Of a stretch of DNA of 59,471 nt, positions 53,990 to 59,471 are shown piece after piece. Below the pieces are notes generated by a model that saw only the letters and a program-made list of their open reading frames with translations, was not told the DNA's origin and ran no database searches. Source of the stretch: Cystobacter ferrugineus (GTDB lineage Bacteria; Myxococcota; Myxococcia; Myxococcales; Myxococcaceae); assembly GCF_001887355.1 (NCBI RefSeq), contig NZ_MPIN01000010.1, forward strand, positions 347,674-407,144. Reading direction: 5' to 3'. The stretch's first letter is position 1; every line of letters starts with the position of its first letter. A program made the translations under genes and the position numbers.

Positions 53990-54792
53990 TGCAGGGGCCG
54001 GTCCCACCCGCCCCCGCCATCCACGTGAAGGGGCTCGTCAAACGCTTTGGCGCGACGCTGGCCGTGAACGGGCTCGAACTGAGCGTGGCCCGGGGCGAGT
54101 GCATGGGACTGCTCGGCCCCAACGGAGCGGGCAAGAGCACCACGCTGGAGATCCTCGAGGGGCTCCAGTCACCGACCGAGGGAGAGGTGCACCTGCTCGG
54201 CCTGTGCTGGAAGAAGCACGCGAAGCAGTTGCGAGCGCGCATCGGAGTCGCCCAGCAGCAGACGTGGCTCTACGACAGGCTGAGCGTGGAGGAGACGCTC
54301 GCGCTCTTCCGCTCCTTCCACGCCCAGGGCCTCGACGTGGAGGAGGCCCTCGGCCGGGTGCGGCTCGAGGACAAGCGCAAGGACTACGTGATGAATCTCT
54401 CGGGCGGACAGCGGCAGCGGCTGTCCCTGGCCCTGGCACTGGTGGGCAATCCGGACATCCTCTTCCTCGACGAGCCCACCACGGGGCTGGATCCCCGCTC
54501 CCGCCGGGCGCTCTGGGAGCTGCTCGAGGAGCTCCGGGCCGGAGGACGCACCGTGATGCTCTCCACCCACTACCTGGAGGAGGCGCGGAGGCTCTGCGAT
54601 CGGGTGGTCATCCTCGACCGGGGGCGCATCGTGGCGCAGGGCAGGCCCTCCGAGCTGATCGCCTCATTGGAAGGGGGATTGGAAGAAGGATTGGAAGCAG
54701 GGCGCCCGCCCGCCCTCGCCCGGGAGGTGACGCTGGATGACGTCTACCTGGCCTTCACCGGCCACGGCCCGCGGGAGGGTACGCGCCCATGA
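53989..54792 (+). CDS. ABC exporter ATP-binding protein
   Basis: 267 aa from ATG 53989 (TGATG overlap; GTG 53986 is possible). Walker A GPNGAGKSTT, signature LSGGQRQRLSLALA, Walker B ILFLDEPTTGLD, H-loop LSTHYLEEARR: a complete ABC-2-type ATPase. With the next gene's permease it would export the modified peptide and may confer immunity. Overlaps the permease gene by 4 nt. Confidence 0.93.
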   Translation: MQGPVPPAPAIHVKGLVKRFGATLAVNGLELSVARGECMGLLGPNGAGKSTTLEILEGLQSPTEGEVHLLGLCWKKHAKQLRARIGVAQQQTWLYDRLSVEETLALFRSFHAQGLDVEEALGRVRLEDKRKDYVMNLSGGQRQRLSLALALVGNPDILFLDEPTTGLDPRSRRALWELLEELRAGGRTVMLSTHYLEEARRLCDRVVILDRGRIVAQGRPSELIASLEGGLEEGLEAGRPPALAREVTLDDVYLAFTGHGPREGTRP

Positions 54793-55823
54793 AACACCAG
54801 CATCCGCTCTGGCACCTCTTCCTCTTCCGGGTGCGAGCCCTGGTGCGTGAACCCACCGCGCTCTTCTGGACCTTCGTCTTCCCGCTACTCACCGCGCTCA
54901 TTCTCGGGCTCGCCTTCCGCGACCGCGGGCTGCCGGAGCTCTCCGTCGCCGTCGTGGAGGGGCCGGGCGCGGAGGTGCTCGCGGCACGAGTGGAGGCCTC
55001 CACGGACCTGCGATCCACACGCCTGCCCCAGGCCGAGGCATTCGAGGCGCTGAGGAATGGCCAGGCGGCACTGGTCCTGGTTCCCGGCGAGCCCCCCGGC
55101 ATGTTCGTCAACTCCCTGCAACCGGATGGGCGCACCGCGCGCCTGGCGGTGAGGGACGTGCTCGAGCGAATGAACGGCCAGCAGGAACAGTTCGAGGTGA
55201 GGGAGCATCAGGTGAGGACCTCGGGGCACCGCTATATCGACTTCTTCATTCCGGGGATGCTCGGCTACTCGCTCATGTCCTCGGGGCTGTGGAGCGTGGG
55301 CATGGCGATCGTGGGCATGCGGAGCGGGAAGCTGCTCCGTCGGCTGTCGGCCACGCCGATGCGGCGCGGCCACTTCCTGCTCTCCTTCGTGCTCTGGCGG
55401 AGCGTGCAGGCCCTGGTGGAGATCCTCTTCGTCCTGGCCTTCTCGCGGCTCGTCTTCGACGTGCGGGTGTCCGGCAGCCTGGTGGCCTTCATCCTCTTCG
55501 GACTGATGGGCTCCCTCTGCTTCGGAGGGTTGGCGCTGCTGGTGGCCAGCCGCGCGCCAAACGCCCAGACAGCCAACGGCCTGACCAACCTCGTCATCCT
55601 GCCCATGACCATCCTCTGCGGCGTCTTCTTCCCGGTGGACCGCTTTCCCGCCTGGCTGCGCGAGGTCGCGCAGGTGCTCCCGCTCACCGCGCTCAATGAT
55701 GGCCTGCGCGGCATCCTGCTGGATGGCACGGATTTGATGCTGCTGTGGAGACAACTCCTCGTGCTGGGCCTCTGGTGCGCCGTCTCTTTCGCCGTGTCGC
55801 TGCGCATCTTCAGATGGACATGA
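54789..55823 (+). CDS. ABC-2 type exporter permease
   Basis: 344 aa. One N-terminal helix (TALFWTFVFPLLTALILGLA), a large extracytoplasmic domain, then five C-terminal helices (YIDFFIPGMLGYSLMSSGLW, LVEILFVLAFSRLVF, LVAFILFGLMGSLCFGGLAL, GLTNLVILPMTILCGVFFPV, LLVLGLWCAVSFAVSLRIFR). This is the typical ABC-2 permease shape. Pairs with the upstream ATPase. Last gene of the TOMM operon. Confidence 0.92.
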   Translation: MKHQHPLWHLFLFRVRALVREPTALFWTFVFPLLTALILGLAFRDRGLPELSVAVVEGPGAEVLAARVEASTDLRSTRLPQAEAFEALRNGQAALVLVPGEPPGMFVNSLQPDGRTARLAVRDVLERMNGQQEQFEVREHQVRTSGHRYIDFFIPGMLGYSLMSSGLWSVGMAIVGMRSGKLLRRLSATPMRRGHFLLSFVLWRSVQALVEILFVLAFSRLVFDVRVSGSLVAFILFGLMGSLCFGGLALLVASRAPNAQTANGLTNLVILPMTILCGVFFPVDRFPAWLREVAQVLPLTALNDGLRGILLDGTDLMLLWRQLLVLGLWCAVSFAVSLRIFRWT

Positions 55824-55960
55824 CGAGTGGCTCTCCTCCTCGACGATGGCCATTGGACAGCGCAACCTCATCAACTGGGTAAATGCCAGGCCGTGATGAC
55901 CGCCTGCCGTTCGGTGATGGCGAAGTAGTTCATTGAGATTATCCCCCTGGATCTACTGAC

Positions 55961-56764
55961 CTACTTCCGTCCTGATTGACGATCCCAGGAGTACAGCAGC
56001 GCGAGCAGATCCGACGTGCACGCACCGGACACGCGCTCGAACGCAGGTGGAGAGAGCACGGCGAGACGCTCGCGTTGGAAAGCAGGATCGGCTACCACAT
56101 CCCGATGCTTCAGGTTGCGCGCGAAGGTGAGGGCATGGGGCATCTGCCTGAGGATGGCCTCGATGCAGTCTTCCCGGGTCGCCCGTGCCATGCGCTCCGC
56201 CGCTGTCGTCAGGCGCTCGCGCGCGGAGGTTTCTCCTCCTGGGCACCAAGCATCCATGGCCCAATCACAAGTGGCCCCCATCAGTTCCTCCAAAGTGAAC
56301 GGAGCACCGAGAGTCTTGAAAAGATAGCGCGCCCCCTTGAGTGGCTCCCAGAAACGCAGCACCGCCTGGAGGCGCAATGCCGTGCGCTCAGCACTCACCG
56401 GGACCATGGCCGAAGTGGCGAAGTACAGAGCGCCCCAAGCGGTTTCAAGGAAACGTCCTTCATACGCATCTCTGGCGGGGAATGGGTTCTGACCCTCCAG
56501 TGCTTCGGACAAACCGCTCATGACATGGGAGACCATGTGCAGCCGCCAGGCTGGACGCTCGTGCTGTAGATCCGCTCCCTCGTGCGTCAGCACCACATCG
56601 CCGGGTGGGACCTCCAACATCCGAAGAGGAACAGGAAAAGAGCCGTCCTTCCCGTACAGCTCGCCACACCGAAGGCCCTCTTTCCGCGTCTTCTGCTGCA
56701 CTGAGGAGAAAGTGCCATGCAGAAATGACGGCAGTTGCAGGGAAGGTGGTGGTCCAGGCGTCAT
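55961..56764 (-). CDS. Partner (putative immunity) protein of the nuclease lipoprotein
   Basis: 267 aa from ATG at 56764. Cytoplasmic, no signal. Contains KEGLRCGELYGKDGSFPVPL, RMLEVPPGDVVLTHEGADLQ, WGALYFATSAMVPVSAERTA and a helical C-terminal half (RERLTTAAERMARATREDCI). I do not recognise the family. The gene is 26 nt downstream of the nuclease lipoprotein gene on the same strand, the toxin-first order usual for polymorphic toxin/immunity pairs, so it is plausibly the neutralising protein. Codon use is less GC3-biased than nearby genes, hinting at transfer. No evidence beyond context. Confidence 0.6.
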   Translation of the reverse strand: MTPGPPPSLQLPSFLHGTFSSVQQKTRKEGLRCGELYGKDGSFPVPLRMLEVPPGDVVLTHEGADLQHERPAWRLHMVSHVMSGLSEALEGQNPFPARDAYEGRFLETAWGALYFATSAMVPVSAERTALRLQAVLRFWEPLKGARYLFKTLGAPFTLEELMGATCDWAMDAWCPGGETSARERLTTAAERMARATREDCIEAILRQMPHALTFARNLKHRDVVADPAFQRERLAVLSPPAFERVSGACTSDLLALLYSWDRQSGRK

Positions 56765-56790
56765 GGCGCACGTCCTATCAAACCAGGTCT

Positions 56791-57855
56791 TCAGCGAGGA
56801 AGAGGTACGCTCGCGGCGGCGGGCACTCGCGCCGGGATTGCAGCAGGAGCCGGTCGCGCTGGAAAGGGGATGACCTGTCCACCGCCCTGGTGCGGGGGCT
56901 GTTGAGTCCCTGAGCCAGAGCCCATCTGACCCAGAATCGCATTCGAGAAGAAACCCGTCGCGACGGTGCCGACAACCTCGATGACGATGCCAACCGCACC
57001 ACGCAAGGTGGCGAGCCGTTCGCGCCGACTGACCAGCCCTTCCACGGCCTGTCCAACCCACCCACCGTACTGCCGCATTTCCTGTTCGGTGAGCACCACC
57101 CACAGCCCAGCGTCATATGCCGCGACCTCGGACTCGAAGCGCTGCTGACTGCGAGTCCACCGGTACTGGACCACCCCTGGCTCATTGGTCCGCCACTCCA
57201 AGCGCCAGATGTATTGCCCTCGCGCGAAACGTATAAGAACCTCACCTTGGAACTCCGTTCCTCCCAAGAAGCTCGCTTCAGGAGAAACGGCCCGGTTCAG
57301 CACGGCCAGATAGACTTGCACTTCCTGCCGGCCTTCAAGGAGTCCTTTCTCATTCCAGGGCTTAATCTCGAAGACGTACAAAGCGGTGACATCGGTGATA
57401 TCCGGCCGGAGATTGCGCTCACTCGGGAGCAGCCGGTATTTGTCCCCAAGCCTCGCGTCCTCGAGGATGGCGTCAATTGTCTTTGTATTGTAGAACGCAC
57501 GATTCTGCGGATAATGCACCCCGTACATATACGCAATCAACCTGTGCGCGGCGTTGCCGAGGAAGAACTCCCAAGGCATTTCTGAGTTCGGACTGCGTCC
57601 AGGGACGTTGTAGCCCTCTGGCGGCGGACGGGAAGGTTCGCCACCTGCCTCCGAGCCTTCGCTCATGGCAAGCAGCAGCCGCGGCGACGCGGCGGGTATA
57701 GATGAAGGAATGAAGCGTGGTCCGTCTACGCTCCGTGCAGGGAACGCCTGGGGTCCGGAAGTCGTGGCGCAGCCAACGAGCAGCCAAGCCAGGAGCAGGG
57801 CCGCCCAGCAGCGCGCGGATCGAAAACTGGACAGACTTCTCGTGCTGGCACTCAC
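56791..57855 (-). CDS. Lipoprotein with PD-(D/E)XK nuclease domain, putative toxin
   Basis: 354 aa from GTG at 57855 (GGAGGT just upstream). Lipobox LLVGC at Cys29. Residues ~95-200 contain a clear PD-(D/E)XK core: ERNLRPDI (Asp152), then after 10 residues FEIKPW (Glu163, Lys165) and GRQEVQVYL. So a restriction-endonuclease-fold enzyme is attached to a lipid anchor. A hydrophobic segment (GIVIEVVGTVATGFFSNAIL, ~295-315) and a Pro-rich tail follow. Codon use is less biased than in neighbours. With the gene downstream it forms a second lipoprotein-nuclease/partner locus; a cytoplasmic role in the producer is unlikely because of the export signal. Lipoprotein nuclease toxins moved by outer-membrane exchange are known in myxobacteria (SitA), but homology is unproven. 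Confidence 0.75.
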   Translation of the reverse strand: MSASTRSLSSFRSARCWAALLLAWLLVGCATTSGPQAFPARSVDGPRFIPSSIPAASPRLLLAMSEGSEAGGEPSRPPPEGYNVPGRSPNSEMPWEFFLGNAAHRLIAYMYGVHYPQNRAFYNTKTIDAILEDARLGDKYRLLPSERNLRPDITDVTALYVFEIKPWNEKGLLEGRQEVQVYLAVLNRAVSPEASFLGGTEFQGEVLIRFARGQYIWRLEWRTNEPGVVQYRWTRSQQRFESEVAAYDAGLWVVLTEQEMRQYGGWVGQAVEGLVSRRERLATLRGAVGIVIEVVGTVATGFFSNAILGQMGSGSGTQQPPHQGGGQVIPFPARPAPAAIPARVPAAASVPLPR

Positions 57856-58058
57856 AAAGACCTCCCACTCCGAACCAGCCGGGCGGACGCGAAGACAGGG
57901 CGGAGTAGAACCAGGAAAACAGGGGAGTGCAATCCGTATTCCGCGCATGGGTCCGTCAATCAGCCGAGCCTCGCCAGCAATGTCCTCGCAGGCACCAGCA
58001 ATCACGTAGGCCCTCCTAAATGCCCTCTTCCGCGCTCCTGCATCAAATGGTTGAATAC

Positions 58059-58075
58059 CCTTGAGAAACTCAAGG
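58059..58075 (+). promoter_or_regulatory. Hairpin masking a ribosome-binding site
   Basis: CCTTGAG-AAA-CTCAAGG, a 7-bp stem with a 3-nt loop; its right arm overlaps AAGGAGG (58072-58078), the ribosome-binding site of the small membrane peptide at 58083. Might make translation conditional. Confidence 0.55.
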
Positions 58076-58082
58076 AGGGACT

Positions 58083-58193
58083 ATGGAAGGATTCTCGAAC
58101 ATCAGGATCTGGACGGTGGTAGGGGCGGTGGGCATCGTCCTCTTGCTGTTGCTTCTCCTACGTGCCGCCGCTGTAGAGCGACAGCAAAATTGA
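58083..58193 (+). CDS. 36-aa membrane peptide, 3' end provided by an IS end
   Basis: Strong AAGGAGG 6 nt before the ATG. Short polar N-terminus (MEGFSNIRIW) and one hydrophobic helix (TVVGAVGIVLLLLLLLR). The last six residues (VERQQN) and stop come from the terminal repeat of the IS21-type element that begins at 58172, so the original gene was either longer or ended elsewhere. The combination of strong but masked ribosome-binding site and single helix is seen in type I toxins and in small envelope proteins; neither is proven. Confidence 0.5.
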   Translation: MEGFSNIRIWTVVGAVGIVLLLLLLLRAAAVERQQN

Positions 58194-58254
58194 CCCCCTC
58201 GCGCCACTAAAACTGACCCCCTCTCGGGGCCTCCACACCAGGGAGGTAACCTCG

Positions 58255-58987
58255 ATGGGAGAGACGGCAGCAGTTGTGGCACCCCGCGCAGCGGAGGTGC
58301 CGATGGTCGAGCAGGAAGTGGTGCGGCGCATCCGCGTGCTGGCGGAGGCGGGCTGGGGCCACAAGCGGATAGCGCGCGAGGTGGGCGTGGCGCGCAACAC
58401 GGTGCGGCGCAACCTGCGCGCGGGCAGCGCGGCCGACACGCAGGTGAGGCCCAAGGCGCGGCGGCTCACTGGGGAAGAGCAGCAGCGCGCGGTGGAGTTG
58501 TGGAATGGAGCGGCGGAGGGCAACGCCGTCGTCGTCAAGATGCTGCTGGCCCAAGAGGGAGTGGAGGCCAGCGTGCGCACCGTGCAGCGAGCGGTGGAGG
58601 AGAGGCGGCGGCAGGTGCACGCGGCGCAGGTGGCCACGGTGCGCTTCGAGACGAAGCCGGGGCAGCAGATTCAGGTGGACTTCGGCGAGAAGAAGGTGCG
58701 GCTGGGCGGGCAGCTGGTGAAGGTGTTCCTGTTGGTGGCGGTGCTGAGCTTCTCGCGGTGCTGAGCTTCTCTCGGAGGCTATTCGTGCGCGCCTTCCTCA
58801 ATCAGCGAGGAGATGATTGGCGCGAGGGAGTGGCCGCGGCCTTCGTGCACTTCGGAGGGGTGCCGCTGGAGGTGCTCGGAGACAATGCCCGGCCCCTGGT
58901 GGACGAGCACGACAGACAGGCCGGCACCGTGCGCTTCCACCCGGCCTGGGTGGAGTTCTGCAAGGACTGGGTGCGTGCACCGGACCA
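58255..58987 (+). pseudogene. istA-like transposase (outer IS), frameshifted and interrupted
   Basis: N-terminal helix-turn-helix (GHKRIAREVGVARNTVRRNL) and the start of an IS21-type integrase core (QIQVDFGEKK, first catalytic Asp; EVLGDNARPLV, second Asp). At 58741-58774 a 17-bp unit, GTGCTGAGCTTCTCGCG, is repeated (second copy has one change), shifting the frame by two so translation stops at 58764. The downstream frame is intact until ~58987, where the second element starts. So two independent lesions. Confidence 0.85.
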
Positions 58988-59471
58988 TGTGGAACACCGA
59001 TTCCGGGGGAAGTGGAACACTGATTCCGGAGCAAGTGGAACGCCCATTCCGGCCATGTGGAACACCGATTCCGGGCAAGTGGAACGCACCCTGGAAGTAG
59101 GTGGCGGGATTGGCAACCCAGTGGAGCGTTGACGGTGCTGGACGAGCCGCCGCCTCTGACCTCCCCCAAGGAGGTGTTGATGGCGGCAGAGAGGCTGTCC
59201 ATGCGCAAGCTGAGAGAGCTGTTGAGGCAGAGGTTGGAGCTGAAGCTGTCGGTGCGGGAGATAGCCCGAAGCCTGGGAATTGGCGTGGGCACGGTCAACC
59301 GCTACCTGTACCGGGCCAAGGCGGCGAAGCTGACGAGCTGGCCGCTGCCGCCGGAGCTGGACGACGACGCGGCGCTCACGGCGCTACTGTTCGCGGACGA
59401 GGGCAAGGTAGTGGCGAGTCGGCCCGAGCCGGACTGGGCGCACGTGCACGTGGAGCTCAGGAGGAAGGGCG
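58988..59471 (+). mobile_element. Second IS21-family element (nested), right end beyond window
   Basis: Starts at TGTGGAACACCGATTCC. Five terminal repeats of GTGGAACACCGATTCCGG type start at 58989, 59012, 59035, 59057 and 59079, i.e. spaced 22-23 nt (two helix turns), consistent with transposase-binding sites. Lies inside the outer element's transposase gene. Its istA starts at 59180. Confidence 0.75.
59180..59471 (+). CDS. istA-like transposase (nested IS), partial
   Basis: 97 codons visible; AAGGAGG 5 nt before the ATG. Reads MAAERLSMRKLRELLRQRLE, then a helix-turn-helix typical of IstA (LSVREIARSLGIGVGTVNRY). In the same frame as the visible remainder, runs off the window. It looks intact so far, unlike the outer element's gene, so this element could be the younger of the two. 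Confidence 0.85.
   Translation, partial: MAAERLSMRKLRELLRQRLELKLSVREIARSLGIGVGTVNRYLYRAKAAKLTSWPLPPELDDDAALTALLFADEGKVVASRPEPDWAHVHVELRRKG

Larger units (their letters stand above)
58172..59471 (+). mobile_element. IS21-family element (outer), right end beyond window
   Basis: Begins TGTAGAGCGACAGC and has tandem terminal repeats 22 nt apart: AAAATTGACCCCCT (58186) and AAAACTGACCCCCT (58208), the multi-repeat ends typical of IS21. Carries an istA-like transposase gene which is broken, and is itself interrupted by a second element at ~58988. No istB is visible in the window. Insertion truncated the small membrane-peptide locus. Confidence 0.75.

Noticed and set aside
55824..55960. 21-codon minus-strand frame starting MNYFAITERQ after the partner gene
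   Set aside because: Too short to support; could be a fragment of a lost gene but nothing confirms it.

Overview
The window is about 59.5 kb of very GC-rich DNA with dense, strongly GC3-biased genes. It looks like a myxobacterium of the Cystobacterineae (Archangium/Cystobacter/Melittangium type). The grounds are inferential: several Ser/Thr protein kinases, including one with the HRDVSPDN catalytic loop common in this group, kinase or cyclase regulators fused to ATPase and TPR modules, lipoprotein toxin/immunity cassettes of the kind used in myxobacterial kin discrimination, and many lipoproteins with no recognised family. Neither window end is a natural boundary: an M4 protease is cut at the left and an IS21-type transposase at the right.

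Layout. 1-2.3 kb: M4 metalloprotease and a tail-anchored pseudokinase fragment. 2.3-9.05 kb: an RCC1-repeat gene remnant, then a tandem duplication of a lipoprotein-toxin/immunity pair (copy A intact; copy B toxin broken by an ~841-bp out-of-frame deletion, immunity gene intact). 9.05-13.4 kb: a Tat-exported oxidoreductase, a redoxin and a DsbD/ScsB-like disulfide reductase, all on the minus strand. 13.5-20.7 kb: VWA protein, a small acidic protein, a membrane Fe-S oxidoreductase, a beta-propeller lipoprotein, a catalytically altered archaemetzincin, tRNA-Gln and truB. 20.7-31.6 kb: a giant kinase/ATPase regulator divergent from a TonB-ExbB-ExbD-ExbD-receptor-lipoprotein operon. 31.8-42 kb: AT-hook protein, membrane protein, PEGA-domain kinase, gyrB, a small membrane protein, a GNAT and a hybrid histidine kinase. 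41.9-42.4 kb: a structured non-coding region with a tRNA whose 3' half precedes its 5' half. 42.4-48.9 kb: cyclase/ATPase regulator, HdeD-like membrane protein and a second-type EF-G behind a leaderless 34-codon reading frame. 49.1-55.8 kb: a thiazole/oxazole-modified peptide (TOMM) cluster with two microcin-B17-like Gly/Cys/Ser-rich precursors. 56-58 kb: a lipoprotein with a clear PD-(D/E)XK nuclease motif and a downstream partner gene. 58.1-59.5 kb: two nested IS21-family elements.

How the parts work together. Three themes stand out. (1) Competition: two separate lipoprotein-nuclease/partner loci, one duplicated and decaying, and a TOMM antibiotic cluster with leader-binding partner protein, YcaO, SagB-type dehydrogenase, ABC exporter and a GNAT; an extra EF-G lies beside it and could be linked to self-protection. 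(2) Envelope energy coupling and redox: the TonB system with its own receptor and surface lipoprotein, and the DsbD-redoxin pair. (3) RNA: the permuted tRNA-like gene at 42.3 kb, flanked by long-range complementary helices, is the most unusual signal; permuted tRNA genes are known from algae and archaea, and I know of none established in bacteria. Its expression cannot be judged from sequence alone.
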